Of a stretch of DNA of 64,000 nucleotides, positions 17,554-26,593 are shown in pieces. The DNA lies in contig CAZUMJ010000012.1 of the NCBI GenBank assembly GCA_964621605.1, positions 1 through 64,000 on the forward strand, given 5' to 3'. The position numbers and the translations under genes were made by a program. A model generated the notes under the pieces. The model saw only the letters and a list, made by a program, of their open reading frames with translations. It was not told the DNA's origin and did no database searches. Source of the stretch: CAZUMJ01 sp964621605 (lineage in GTDB: Bacteria > Actinomycetota > Acidimicrobiia > Acidimicrobiales > Iamiaceae). Within the stretch, counting starts at the first letter, position 1. Each line of letters starts with the position of its first letter.

Positions 17554-17579
17554 ATCGAACTCTCGGAGGCACCGCCACC

Positions 17580-18488
17580 ATGGGCATGCTCGACGGCAAG
17601 GTCGCGATCGTCACCGGCGCAGGGCACGGCATCGGCCGCGGCCACGCGCTGGAGCTGGCCAAGCACGGCGCCAAGGTCGTGGTGAACGACCTCGGCGTGA
17701 GCGTGAGCGGCGAGGGTGGCGGCAAGGATGCCGACCTCACCGTCGACCTCATCAAGGCACGTGGTGGCGAGGCCGTCGGCAACTACGAGAACGTCGCCGA
17801 CTACGAAGGCGCCGGGCGCATGATCGCCCAGGCCGTCGACACGTTCGGCCGCCTCGACATCCTCGTCAACAACGCCGGCATCGTGCGCGACTCCGCCATC
17901 TGGAACATGTCCGAAGCCGACTTCGACTCGGTGCTCGCCGTGCACGTGAAGGGCACCTGGGGCCCCTGCAAGCACGCCGCGGTGTACTTCCGTGAGCGCT
18001 CCAAGTCGGGTGAGGCGTTCACCGGCCGCATCATCAACACCACCTCCGGGGCCGGGCTCGTCGGCAACTTCGGCCAGACCAACTACGCCACCGCCAAGGC
18101 GGCCATCGCGGGTCTCACCCAGACGCTCAGCCTCGAGCTCTACAAGCTCGGCGTGACCGTCAACTGCGTCGGCCCCGCCGCCGCCACCCGCATCACCGGC
18201 ACCATGCCCGGCGCGCCCGCCGTCATCGAAGCCGACGACGTGCCCGACGACGAGTTCAACCCGATGGACCCCGCCACGTCGTCGCCGCTGGTCGCCTGGC
18301 TCGCATCCGACGAGTCGCAACTCGTGACCGGGCAGATCATCCGCGCGGTGGGCGACAAGATCGTGCTGATGAAGGGCTGGGCCGACGGCCCGACCATCTC
18401 CACCAAGAAGCGTTGGGATGCGGAGAAGCTCGGTCAGCAGCTCGCCACCGACGTGTTCTTCACGCGGGCGCCGGGCCTGCGCTACTAG
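17580..18488 (+). CDS. HSD17B4-type SDR, steroid-degradation operon
   Basis: 302 residues of the SDR family that resembles the dehydrogenase domain of peroxisomal multifunctional enzyme type 2. The cofactor motif is TGAGHGIGRGHALELA, followed by VVVNDLGVSVSG; the active site is NTTSGAGLVGNFGQTNYATAK (Ser, YxxxK). Enzymes of this class oxidise (3R)-hydroxyacyl-CoA or hydroxysteroid substrates. It is the first gene after the palindrome, 4 nt before fadE30. RBS GGAGG lies 12 nt before the ATG. Mtb Rv3548c, next to the ipdAB cluster, is an SDR in a comparable position, but I cannot assert orthology. The exact substrate is unknown. Confidence 0.85.
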   Translation: MGMLDGKVAIVTGAGHGIGRGHALELAKHGAKVVVNDLGVSVSGEGGGKDADLTVDLIKARGGEAVGNYENVADYEGAGRMIAQAVDTFGRLDILVNNAGIVRDSAIWNMSEADFDSVLAVHVKGTWGPCKHAAVYFRERSKSGEAFTGRIINTTSGAGLVGNFGQTNYATAKAAIAGLTQTLSLELYKLGVTVNCVGPAAATRITGTMPGAPAVIEADDVPDDEFNPMDPATSSPLVAWLASDESQLVTGQIIRAVGDKIVLMKGWADGPTISTKKRWDAEKLGQQLATDVFFTRAPGLRY

Positions 18489-18491
18489 CCG

Positions 18492-19673
18492 GTGGATCTC
18501 AGCTTCAGCGACGCCGACGAGGGGTTCCGGGCCGACGCCCGGGCCTGGCTCACCGACGCGCTCGACGGGCCGTTCGCCGCGGTCCGCGGGCGTGGAGGCC
18601 CCGGTGACGAGCACGCCCTCTACGAGGAGCGCCTCGCGTGGGAACACCACCTCGGGCGCTCCGGGTGGACGTGCGTGGGGTGGCCCACCGAGCACGGCGG
18701 GCGTGGCCTGTCGCTGCACCAGCAGGTGATCTGGTTCGAGGAGTACGCCCGCGCGGGTGGGCCGGGTCGTCTCGGCCACATCGGCGAGACGCTCGCCGGG
18801 CCGACGATCATGGCGTTCGGCACCCCCGAGCAGCAGGCCCGCTTCCTGCCCGGCATCGTCGCCGGCACCGAGCTGTGGGCCCAGGGCTACTCCGAGCCGA
18901 ACGCCGGCTCCGACCTCGCCAACATCCAGACCCGCGCGGAGCGCGACGGAGACGAGTGGGTCATCTCCGGGCAGAAGGTGTGGACGTCGCTCGCCCACTG
19001 GGCGCAGTGGGCGTTCGTGCTGTGCCGCACCAACCGAGACGCCCCGAAGCACAAGGGCATCTCGTACCTCCTCGTGCCCCTCGACCAGCCCGGCGTCGAG
19101 ATCCGCCCCATCCGCCAGGTCACGGGCACCTCCGAGTTCAACGAGGTGTTCTTCGACGGGGCGCGCACGTCGGTCGCCAACACCGTCGGCGACGTCGACG
19201 GCGGCTGGAAGGTCGCCATGGGCACGCTCGCGTTCGAGCGGGGCGCATCCACGCTCGGCCAGCAGCTCGAGTTCGACAACCAGCTTCGCCACGTGCTCGA
19301 CGTGGCACGGGCCAACGGGCGCATCGCCGACCCCGTGGTGCGCCAACGGCTGGCCGCGTCCTGGGCCGGCTTGCGGATCATGCGGTGGAACACGCTGCGG
19401 GTCCTGTCGGCTGCGGGGGCGGACCTGCCCCGCGAGGCGATGGTCACCAAGCTGTACTGGTCGAACTGGCACCGCGACCTGGGTGAGCTCGCCATGGACG
19501 TGTGCGGCGCCGACGCGCTCCTCGCCGAACCCGAGCCCGGCTACGAGCTCACCGCCCTGCAACGGTTGTTCCTGTTCACCCGCTCCGACACCATCTACGC
19601 CGGGTCGAACGAGATCCAACGCAACATCATCGGGGAACGGGCGCTCGGCCTCCCGCCCGAACCGAAAGCCTGA
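18492..19673 (+). CDS. fadE30: FadE30-like acyl-CoA dehydrogenase
   Basis: 393 residues of the acyl-CoA dehydrogenase family, with FAD-binding motifs GYSEPNAGSDLAN, WVISGQKVWTS and the C-terminal TIYAGSNEIQRNIIGERALGLP. The N-terminal half (RGGPGDEHALYEERLAW, GWPTEHGGRGLSL) follows the pattern I recall for Mtb FadE30 (Rv3560c), which acts early in degradation of the steroid C/D-ring propionate (HIP-CoA). In Mtb fadE30 lies next to ipdF (Rv3559c), and here ipdF is also the next gene, which supports the call. GTG 18492 starts 4 nt after the SDR stop. Confidence 0.85.
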   Translation: MDLSFSDADEGFRADARAWLTDALDGPFAAVRGRGGPGDEHALYEERLAWEHHLGRSGWTCVGWPTEHGGRGLSLHQQVIWFEEYARAGGPGRLGHIGETLAGPTIMAFGTPEQQARFLPGIVAGTELWAQGYSEPNAGSDLANIQTRAERDGDEWVISGQKVWTSLAHWAQWAFVLCRTNRDAPKHKGISYLLVPLDQPGVEIRPIRQVTGTSEFNEVFFDGARTSVANTVGDVDGGWKVAMGTLAFERGASTLGQQLEFDNQLRHVLDVARANGRIADPVVRQRLAASWAGLRIMRWNTLRVLSAAGADLPREAMVTKLYWSNWHRDLGELAMDVCGADALLAEPEPGYELTALQRLFLFTRSDTIYAGSNEIQRNIIGERALGLPPEPKA

Positions 19674-19760
19674 TCGCTCCCAACCCTGACGGCCCCGGCA
19701 CCCGGCAACCGTCGTTCCCCTCCGACACCGGTCCCACCCACGCATCGACGAGGTCACGCC

Positions 19761-20543
19761 ATGCCTGCACCAACGCCCGCATACGTTCCCGGCCACGGCC
19801 TGCTGGCCGGTAAGACCGTGGTGGTGACCGCCGCGGCCGGGACCGGCATCGGCTTCTCTGTCGCGCAGCGCGCCATCGAGGAAGGGGCGCAGGTGCTCAT
19901 CTCCGACATCCACGAGCGGCGCCTCGGCGAAGCCGCCGACCGGTTGGCAGACGTGAACGGCACCCGCCCGGCGACGGTGCTGTGCAACGTCACGGTCGAA
20001 GACGAGGTGCAGCACCTCTTCGACACCGCGGTTGCCGAGCTCGGCCACATCGACGTGTTGATCAACAACGCCGGGCTCGGCGGCACCGCGAAGGTCGTCG
20101 ACATGACCGACGAGCAGTGGAGCGTCGTGCTCGACGTGACGCTCAACGGCACCTTCCGGGCCACGCGGGCCGCGCTGCGCCACATGCAGCCGCGTGGCGC
20201 GGGTGTCATCGTCAACAACGCCTCGGTGCTCGGGTGGCGCGCGCAGGAGGGCCAAGCCCACTACGCCGCGGCGAAGGCCGGGGTGATGGCGCTCACCCGC
20301 TGCGCCGCTATCGAGGCCGCCGAACACAACGTGCGCATCAACGCGGTGGCGCCGAGCATCGCCATGCACCCGTTCCTGGCGAAGGTCACCAGCGACGAGC
20401 TGCTCGCCGAGCTCGCGTCGCGTGAGGCGTTTGGACGCCCCGCCGAGCCGTGGGAGGTCGCGAACGTCATGGTGTTCCTGGCCAGCGACTACAGCTCGTA
20501 CATGACTGGCGAGATCGTCTCGGTGAGCTCGCAACGCGCCTGA
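19761..20543 (+). CDS. ipdF: IpdF-like SDR of HIP-CoA degradation
   Basis: 260 residues. It opens with GHGLLAGKTVVVTAAAGTGIG, where the usual TGxxxGIG motif is replaced by TAAAGTGIG, a feature I recall for Mtb IpdF (Rv3559c). Also matching are NNAGLGGTAKVVDMTD, NNASVLGWRAQEGQAHYAAAK (active site) and SDYSSYMTGEIVSVS. IpdF oxidises the 5-hydroxyl group of the HIP-derived CoA thioester after the first beta-oxidation steps. It is third in the operon behind fadE30, with an 87-bp gap that holds no gene. The start ATG 19781 is less likely because MPAPTPAYVPGHGLL fits the family. Confidence 0.88.
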   Translation: MPAPTPAYVPGHGLLAGKTVVVTAAAGTGIGFSVAQRAIEEGAQVLISDIHERRLGEAADRLADVNGTRPATVLCNVTVEDEVQHLFDTAVAELGHIDVLINNAGLGGTAKVVDMTDEQWSVVLDVTLNGTFRATRAALRHMQPRGAGVIVNNASVLGWRAQEGQAHYAAAKAGVMALTRCAAIEAAEHNVRINAVAPSIAMHPFLAKVTSDELLAELASREAFGRPAEPWEVANVMVFLASDYSSYMTGEIVSVSSQRA

Positions 20544-20639
20544 CGTTCCCGCCCCTGGGCGCACGGCCCGCGTCGCTCTCGCAGCGAGATGCTTCCCGGT
20601 GCCGGCCCGAAGCCGCTCCACGACCCCCGGAGGACACCC

Positions 20640-21101
20640 ATGGCAGCCACGACGTTCGACGGTCTCGATGCGGTGCGCGCCGCGGTCGGTACGCACCTCG
20701 GCTTCAGCGACTGGACGGTCGTCACCCAGGAGCGGGTGAACCAGTTCGCCGACGCCACCGGTGACCACCAGTGGATCCACGTCGACGTGGAGCGGGCCAA
20801 AGCCGAATCGCCGTTCGGGGGACCGATCGCGCACGGCTACCTCACGCTGGCGTTGTCGAACGAACTGCTGCCGCAGATCATCGAGGTGCGCGGCATCTCG
20901 ATGGGCGTCAACTACGGCGCCGACAAGGTGCGGTTCCCCTCACCGGTGCCGGTCGGCTCCCGCGTGCGTGCGGGCGCCGAACTCCTCGAGGTGACCGAGG
21001 TGAACGGCGGCATCCAGACGCTGGTGCGCATCACGATCGAGGTCGAGGGCGCGCCGAAGCCGGCCTGTGTGATCGACTCGCTCAGCCGCTACCTCGCCTG
21101 A
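20640..21101 (+). CDS. MaoC-like (R)-hydratase
   Basis: 153 residues with a single hotdog fold. The catalytic hydratase motif is visible as FADATGDHQWIHVD followed by FGGPIAHGYLTLAL, containing the Asp and His that activate water. Such proteins hydrate trans-2-enoyl-CoA to (3R)-hydroxyacyl-CoA; it resembles Mtb HtdZ (Rv0130). GGAGG lies 6 nt before ATG 20640. It is last in the operon with an SDR of (3R)-hydroxyacyl-CoA type, so hydration and oxidation may be consecutive steps. It ends in a hairpin shared with the convergent gene. Confidence 0.85.
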   Translation: MAATTFDGLDAVRAAVGTHLGFSDWTVVTQERVNQFADATGDHQWIHVDVERAKAESPFGGPIAHGYLTLALSNELLPQIIEVRGISMGVNYGADKVRFPSPVPVGSRVRAGAELLEVTEVNGGIQTLVRITIEVEGAPKPACVIDSLSRYLA

Positions 21102-21124
21102 CGCCGCGCGGACCGCGTCAGGCG
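21095..21124. terminator. Bidirectional hairpin over two stop codons
   Basis: CGCCTGACGC and GCGTCAGGCG form a perfect 10-bp stem with a 10-nt loop. The TGA stops of the convergent maoC and reductase genes lie in opposite arms. Confidence 0.75.
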
Positions 21125-21672
21125 GGCCGGTAGCGGAGGGCAATCGTGCCGGAGCGCAGCTCCTGACGCCCCACGAGACGCAGGTCTAACTTCTCTCGCA
21201 GCCCGGCGAGCAACGACGGCCCGTGCCCGGCCACGACCGGTTGCACCACGATGTCGTACTCGTCGATGAGGCCAGCGTCCGCGAGTGTGAGCGGCAGGGT
21301 CACGCCACCCACCTGGATGGTTCCACCCGGCTGCTCCTTGAGCGCCGCCACCTCAGCGGTGACGTCACCACGCACGAGCTCTGCGTTCCAGTCGACGTCG
21401 GGGAGTGTGCTGGACACCACGTACTTCCGCGCCGCGTCGATCGTCTGTGCGAACGGCACCATCCAGTCCTCCATCCACTCGGGCCACGCCCCACCCGGTG
21501 TCGGCCGCCAGGCTTCCTCCATCATCTGGTAGGTGACCCGACCGAACAGCAACGCGTCGGCCTCGGCCAGGCTCGCGGCGTGGTAGCGGTGCAGCTCTTC
21601 GTCGGCGACACCCACCCGGTGGTCGCAGCACCCGTCGAGCGTGACGTTGATCGTGTATCGCAGGGTCGACAT
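21118..21672 (-). CDS. RibD C-terminal/dihydrofolate reductase-like protein
   Basis: 184 residues of the RibD_C fold, an NADPH-reductase family related to dihydrofolate reductase. Typical parts are the N-terminal RYTINVTLDG, LLFGRVTYQMM, YVVSST, IQVGGVTLPLTLADAGLIDEY and QPVVAGHGPSLL. In this group members often lack a known substrate. ATG 21672 follows a weak GAGACT hexamer 7 nt upstream. It is convergent with maoC and shares its terminator. Confidence 0.8.
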   Translation of the reverse strand: MSTLRYTINVTLDGCCDHRVGVADEELHRYHAASLAEADALLFGRVTYQMMEEAWRPTPGGAWPEWMEDWMVPFAQTIDAARKYVVSSTLPDVDWNAELVRGDVTAEVAALKEQPGGTIQVGGVTLPLTLADAGLIDEYDIVVQPVVAGHGPSLLAGLREKLDLRLVGRQELRSGTIALRYRPA

Positions 21673-21702
21673 GGCACGCAGTCTCGCCTGTGGGCGCACC
21701 GG

Positions 21703-21708
21703 TAGCCT
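21703..21708 (+). promoter_or_regulatory. Leaderless -10 of the GH30 gene
   Basis: TAGCCT lies 6 nt before GTG 21715. Confidence 0.5.
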
Positions 21709-21714
21709 GCCGAC

Positions 21715-23346
21715 GTGCTCGTCGCGCGCCTCGGCTTCCGTTGCAGACCGGCGGTGCCTTCGGCCCTGCTGCTGTGCGCGCTCCTCGCACTCCTCGCGCC
21801 CGCCACCGCCTCGGCGGCCGACCCGCCCGTGCAGATCGAGACGGTCACCTCCACCGCGGACGGCACCGTGCGGGTCCAGGCCGCCTCCCTCACCGTGACG
21901 CCGGGGGCGACGCCCGGCCCGTCGGTGCAGATCGCGCTCGACGCGCCACGCCAACGGCTGCGTGGAGTCGGAGCGGCGCTGACGGAGTCGTCGGCCGTGT
22001 TGATCGCCGGCCTCCCCGCAGGGACGCGCCACGAGCTGCTCGAGGCCCTCTTCGCACCTGACCAGGGCGGGCTGTCGGTGCTGCGCATCGTCATCGGCGC
22101 GTCCGACTTCTCCCTCGAGCATCACAGCCTCGACGACTCGACGCTGCCCGACCCGGGCCTCACGCACTTCTCGATCGAACGGGACCGCCAATGGGTCATT
22201 CCCGTGCTGCGCGAGATCCTCGCCATCAACCCCACCGTCGAGCTGGTGGCGAGCCCGTGGAGCGCGCCGGGGTGGATGAAGGACACGGGCAACTACCTGT
22301 TCGGCACGCTCCAGGCCCGCTACGAGCCGGCATTCGCCGACTACCTGGTGCGCTTCGTGCAGGCGTACCGAGCCGAGGGGATCGACATCGGGTGGCTGAC
22401 CCTGCAGAACGAACCGGCAGCGGTGCAGGTCACCTACCCGTCGATGCTCATGAGCGCAGCACAGCAGGCGCGCCTCATCACCGACGACCTCGGCCCTGCG
22501 CTTACCGCGGCGGGTCTGCACACCCGGGTGCTGGTGTGGGACCACAACTGGTGCGATGCCCAGCCGCCCGGTGGGTGTGTCGGGATCGCACCTGCGAGCT
22601 TCCCGACCCAGGTGCTGTCGGCGACCGGCGCGACCTGGCCCGTGAGCGGGACTGCCTTCCACTGCTACGGCGGCGACCAGGCCGCCGCCAACGACTCGGT
22701 GCACGCCGCCTGGCCCACCTTGGAGGTGTGGCAGACGGAGTGCTCCGGCGGCACCTGGCAGGGCGACCCGTTCGTGGAGACGGCCCAGCGGGTGCTCACC
22801 GACTGGAAGCACTGGGCCACTGCGTCGCTGTTGTGGAACCTCGCGCTCGACCCTGCGCACGGACCACACCTCGGCGGGTGCGGAGACTGCCGTGGCATCG
22901 TGACCGTCGACCCGGCGATCGGCACCTGGGAACCCAACGTCGACCGAGACGTGCTCGCAACCATCGCTCGGTTCGGTCCGGCGGGGTCGGGGGTGCTTAC
23001 GACCACCACGGCCGATGCGCTCGGAATCACCGCGACCGGGGTCTGCGACCCGAGTGGCCGTCCGGCCGCGATCGTGTTGAACAGCGGCGCGGCGCGCACG
23101 ATCGACGTCGGTTTCGGCGACGTGCACCTGCCGGTGCCCGTTGCCGCCCGGTCGCTCACCGCGGTGCGCGCCCCCGTGGGTGTTCGCTGCACCCTCGCGG
23201 CACCGAGCGCGCTCCCCGAACCGCCCGCGCCGCACACGCCGACGGTCCCGCCCGCTCCAAGCGTGCCGACCCCGACGCCGCCGACGACCACAACCGCCGC
23301 GTCGCCGGCCGCCGCGGTGCCGCGCCAGCCGACCTACACCGGCTGA
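21715..23346 (+). CDS. Secreted GH30-family glycoside hydrolase
   Basis: 543 residues. A signal peptide covers residues 1-35 (ALLLCALLALLAPATASAA). The GH30 barrel shows RLRGVGAALTESSA near its start, SPWSAPGWMKDTGNY, the acid/base Glu in LTLQNEPAAVQ and the nucleophile Glu in VWQTECSGG. The family includes glucosylceramidases and beta-1,6-glucanases. After the catalytic part comes a beta domain and a Pro/Thr-rich tail of about 40 residues ending PTYTG, almost the same end as the CocE-type protein at 13414-15387. The start is GTG 21715. The substrate is not predictable. Confidence 0.88.
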   Translation: MLVARLGFRCRPAVPSALLLCALLALLAPATASAADPPVQIETVTSTADGTVRVQAASLTVTPGATPGPSVQIALDAPRQRLRGVGAALTESSAVLIAGLPAGTRHELLEALFAPDQGGLSVLRIVIGASDFSLEHHSLDDSTLPDPGLTHFSIERDRQWVIPVLREILAINPTVELVASPWSAPGWMKDTGNYLFGTLQARYEPAFADYLVRFVQAYRAEGIDIGWLTLQNEPAAVQVTYPSMLMSAAQQARLITDDLGPALTAAGLHTRVLVWDHNWCDAQPPGGCVGIAPASFPTQVLSATGATWPVSGTAFHCYGGDQAAANDSVHAAWPTLEVWQTECSGGTWQGDPFVETAQRVLTDWKHWATASLLWNLALDPAHGPHLGGCGDCRGIVTVDPAIGTWEPNVDRDVLATIARFGPAGSGVLTTTTADALGITATGVCDPSGRPAAIVLNSGAARTIDVGFGDVHLPVPVAARSLTAVRAPVGVRCTLAAPSALPEPPAPHTPTVPPAPSVPTPTPPTTTTAASPAAAVPRQPTYTG

Positions 23347-23456
23347 CGGCACCGATCGGCCGAGACGTGTGGAGCACGTCGGGCGCCGCGACGCTGGGAT
23401 GCGAAGCTGGTCGAGATGAAGCCCGAAGCCAGTCTCGTGCATGACCGGAGGGTGCG

Positions 23457-24173
23457 ATGAGCCCGTCGTCGCGTGCGGTCGTCGTCCAGCACCTCGACGT
23501 CGAGGGCCCGGCGCGCATCGCCGATGCCCTCGCCGCGGCCGGGGTGACCGTCGACGTCGTGCGGCCCGACCTCGGCGACGCGCTGCCGGACCGCATCGAC
23601 GGCATCGACGCGCTGGTCGTGATGGGCGGCCCCATGTCGGCGCGTAGCGACGACGGGTTCCCGTCGCGGCAGGAAGAGCTCGCGCTGCTGCGCGCGGCGA
23701 TCACGGCGCAGGTGCCGGTGCTCGGCGTGTGCCTCGGCGCCCAGCTCCTCGCCGCTGCCGGAGGTGGCGCCGTGCACGCCGGGCACGGCCCCGAAATCGG
23801 CTGGGCCCCGATCACCCTGCTCCCCGCCGCGGCGACCGACAGGTTGTTCGCCGGGTTCGGCGGGCCCGTCGACGTGTTGCATTGGCACGGCGAGACCTAC
23901 GACCTGCCGCCGGGCGCAACCCACCTCGCGTGCTCGGCCGCATACGAACAGCAGGCGTTCCGGGTGGGGGAGCGGGCGTGGGGCCTGCAGTTCCACCTCG
24001 AGGTCGACGCGGCAGAGGTCGACCGGTTCGTCGACGCGTTCCCCGACGACGCCGCGCAGGCACCGGGCGGAGCGGTCGCCCTGCGCGACGCCACCGAGCG
24101 CGCGCTGGACGAGCTCGGCCCCCGACGCGACGCACTGCTCGCGCGTTTCGCCTCGCTCGTCGTTTCTGCCTGA
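23457..24173 (+). CDS. Class I glutamine amidotransferase-like protein
   Basis: 238 residues of the GuaA-like amidotransferase fold. The catalytic Cys is in LGVCLGAQLLAAA and the His-Glu pair in WGLQFHLEVD. VMGGPMSAR and LHWHGETYDLPPG are typical of the stand-alone GATase group (GMP synthase-like) that probably hydrolyses glutamine or a gamma-glutamyl compound. GGAGGG lies 6 nt before ATG 23457. There is no synthetase partner nearby, so the acceptor is unknown. Confidence 0.85.
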   Translation: MSPSSRAVVVQHLDVEGPARIADALAAAGVTVDVVRPDLGDALPDRIDGIDALVVMGGPMSARSDDGFPSRQEELALLRAAITAQVPVLGVCLGAQLLAAAGGGAVHAGHGPEIGWAPITLLPAAATDRLFAGFGGPVDVLHWHGETYDLPPGATHLACSAAYEQQAFRVGERAWGLQFHLEVDAAEVDRFVDAFPDDAAQAPGGAVALRDATERALDELGPRRDALLARFASLVVSA

Positions 24174-24317
24174 TCAGTCGGCGGCGGGCGCGACCCCGAC
24201 ACGCTCCGCGCCGAGGTCGAGAGGTGGATCGCCGAGCGGTCATTCGTGGCCTGCTAGGACGGATCACGCCGTGCGGGCCCCTGCGGCGGCATTCCACGAC
24301 GGAAGGGTCGGGCAACG

Positions 24318-25514
24318 GTGAGCGGATCAGCCGAGACGAAGACCGCCAGCGCGCAGGTAGGTGCGACGGAGATGGTCGTGAACGAACGGTTCCGACCGCT
24401 CGTCGACCAGTTCTTCAAGATGCACCGCACCCCCGATCACGGTGGAGCCGGGCTGTGCGTGTACCAGCGCGGGCGGCTGGTGGTCGACGTCTGGCGCGGG
24501 GTCGCCGGCCGCGCCTCCGGCGCTCCGTGGACCGGCGACACGATGGCCATGAGCTACTCGACCGGCAAGGGTGTCGTGAGCACCGTGATCCACCGCCTCG
24601 CGGACCGGGGCCTGCTCAACTACGACGAGCCGATCGCCACCTACTGGCCGGAGTTCGCCGCGCACGGCAAGGGCGAGATCACCGTCGCTGACCTGCTCAC
24701 CCACCGCGCTGGCCTGCACGACCTGCGCGCGGTAGTGCGGCACGCGGACGAGCTGCGCGACCACGAGCACTTCGCCGGGATTCTCGCCGCAGCCCCGGCC
24801 GGGCGGTTCGCTCGAAGCCGCCCCGCCTACCACGCCGTCACGTTCGGCACGATCGCCGCTGAGGTGTGTACGCGGGTGACCGGTATCGACTTCGACGAGC
24901 TCACCCAGCGAGAGGTGTGCGAGCCGCTCGGACTTGACGGCATCCACTTCACGTTCGCGGCCGACCAGCGCGCCCAGCTCGCCACCAACTTCCCCGATGT
25001 TGGCGTACCCGTGCTCGGGTGGGATCGCGCCATGCGCATCGGCAGCCGCCTGCCGCCGTTCAAGGGCATCGTCGCCGCAACCATGGTCGAAGGGCTTCCG
25101 GCATTTTTTGCCGACCCGGACATGCACGACGTGCTGCTGCCCGCCGCCACCGGCAAGTTCAGCGCCCGATCGCTCGCAAGGATGTACGCCGCGATCGCCA
25201 ACGGAGGCGAGCTCGACGGGGTACGGCTCCTCAGCGAGGAGCGCGTGCGCTTGCTCTCCTCCGTGCAGACGAACCAGCGCGACGCCGTGCTCGGGTATGC
25301 CCCACGTTGGCGGCTCGGTTACCACAGCGCCTTGCCCGGCAAGGTGCGTCGCCGCAACGCGTTCGGTCACTTCGGGACCGGCGGTTCAGCGGCGTTCGCC
25401 GAGACGACGAGTGGGTTGGCGTTCGCGTACGTCCGCAACCGCATGGGTGGCGCGTTGCCGCTGATGGACCTCAAGGCGTTCCGCCTCGCACGGCGGGCGC
25501 TGCGCTTGGCCTAG
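24318..25514 (+). CDS. Beta-lactamase-type serine hydrolase (esterase family)
   Basis: 398 residues of the class C beta-lactamase/EstB fold. The nucleophile motif SxxK is YSTGKG; the second motif is probably YHAVTFG, in the place of YxN, and HFGTGGS fits the third (HxG) motif. LLTHRAGL is diagnostic of this family. There is no signal peptide, so it is cytoplasmic and more likely an esterase than a penicillin-binding enzyme. GTG 24318 follows GGAAGGG. Its TAG stop shares the palindrome CTAG with the stop of the convergent kinase-like gene. Similar esterases occur in actinobacterial lipid and steroid loci, but no operon link is visible here. Confidence 0.85.
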   Translation: MSGSAETKTASAQVGATEMVVNERFRPLVDQFFKMHRTPDHGGAGLCVYQRGRLVVDVWRGVAGRASGAPWTGDTMAMSYSTGKGVVSTVIHRLADRGLLNYDEPIATYWPEFAAHGKGEITVADLLTHRAGLHDLRAVVRHADELRDHEHFAGILAAAPAGRFARSRPAYHAVTFGTIAAEVCTRVTGIDFDELTQREVCEPLGLDGIHFTFAADQRAQLATNFPDVGVPVLGWDRAMRIGSRLPPFKGIVAATMVEGLPAFFADPDMHDVLLPAATGKFSARSLARMYAAIANGGELDGVRLLSEERVRLLSSVQTNQRDAVLGYAPRWRLGYHSALPGKVRRRNAFGHFGTGGSAAFAETTSGLAFAYVRNRMGGALPLMDLKAFRLARRALRLA

Positions 25515-26521
25515 AGCCACCGAGCGCCGTCGAGCGCACGCTCCGACCACCAGCGCAGCTCGGCGTCGTCACCCAGCGCCTTCTCCCAGCCGAACTGGGC
25601 GAGCGCGCCGAGCAGGCACAAGCCCAACTGGCGTTCCCACCACGGCTCCACCTCGACGCCGCGGAGCAGGAGCTCACGGCGAAGCAGGTCGATCGTGGAC
25701 TCCTTTGTGTGTCCCACCGGCAGGCGGGCGCAGTTGAGCGCCAAGTACCACGCGAGCTCGTGGCAGACCGGTCCGGCTCCGACGTACGTCCAGTCGATGA
25801 GGACGGTGCGTCCATCGTGCGCGGACCCGAGGTTGCCGAACTTCCAGTCTCCGTGCAGGAGGGTCGACGGGGTCGCCGCGAGTGCGTGCGCGAGGGCGGT
25901 TGCGTCATCGCGGACCTCGGCGACGACACTCGCCACCTTGGCGGGGACGCGCTGTGCGAACGCGTGCCAGCCGTCGAGTGCGATCCGTGGCACCGGCTCG
26001 GGGAAGCCCAGGGATTCCTCGGTTTGCAGCGAACTCGGTGAGAAGTACTCCCAGCGTTGTCCGTCACGCAGGAGTCCGACGGAGTCGCGCCAACCCCACG
26101 CCTGGGCCGACCACGCCGCGAGGTGGGCGATGACGCTGGTGTGGACGTGTTCCTCGACAGGTGCGGCCCCGTCGGCGATGAGCTCTCGGCTGACGTCGCG
26201 CATGAGGATGGCGGCACCCCAGCCGTTGCGGCCCCACGGCGCGACCCCGACGGTGGCGTGATCGATGCACGCCGGGGCGAGGTCCATGAGTCCCGCTTCC
26301 CATACCCGCCGTGGGATGCACCCAATGTCGCCCGCAGCCCGCATCAGGAAGTCGTCGTCTGGATGGACGTACTTCACCACGAAACGGTCACCGTCGATCA
26401 CCACCTGCTCGAACTGCGACGACGAACGCGATGCGGTCGGGGCGAAGCTGTGGCGTGCGGTCGCACCCTCGAGCAGTTCGTCAACGCTCACGCTCAGAGG
26501 TCGGCGTTGCGGGGTATGCAT
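25511..26521 (-). CDS. Aminoglycoside-phosphotransferase-fold kinase-like protein
   Basis: 336 residues. The catalytic loop LLHGDWKFGNLG (HGDxxxxN) and the metal-binding LIDWTYVG identify the APH/choline kinase-like fold; VVKYVHPDDD near residue 50 holds the ATP lysine. Such proteins phosphorylate small hydroxylated molecules or, in actinobacteria, sugars and antibiotics. No resistance role can be inferred. ATG 26521 was chosen; TTG 26563 in the same frame is possible. It is on the same strand as, and 72 bp downstream of, the VOC protein gene. Confidence 0.75.
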   Translation of the reverse strand: MHTPQRRPLSVSVDELLEGATARHSFAPTASRSSSQFEQVVIDGDRFVVKYVHPDDDFLMRAAGDIGCIPRRVWEAGLMDLAPACIDHATVGVAPWGRNGWGAAILMRDVSRELIADGAAPVEEHVHTSVIAHLAAWSAQAWGWRDSVGLLRDGQRWEYFSPSSLQTEESLGFPEPVPRIALDGWHAFAQRVPAKVASVVAEVRDDATALAHALAATPSTLLHGDWKFGNLGSAHDGRTVLIDWTYVGAGPVCHELAWYLALNCARLPVGHTKESTIDLLRRELLLRGVEVEPWWERQLGLCLLGALAQFGWEKALGDDAELRWWSERALDGARWL

Positions 26522-26593
26522 CGCAGCAGCGTCGCGCGCCTGGCCGAGCGATGCTCGATACAAGACCGTGATGCGGCGTGCCGGCGGCGCCGC

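Noticed and set aside
16089..20834. A 1581-codon open frame on the minus strand across 16089-20834
   Set aside because: Only the last 450 residues (PAS-PAS-GGDEF) resemble a protein; the rest is antisense to clear SDR, fadE30, ipdF and maoC genes and is Arg/Gly/His-rich, as expected from GC-rich third positions.
24196..24257. A coding-like stretch ending ERWIAERSFVAC before TAG between two genes
   Set aside because: Only about 20 codons, no start and no family; may be a remnant, but cannot be supported.
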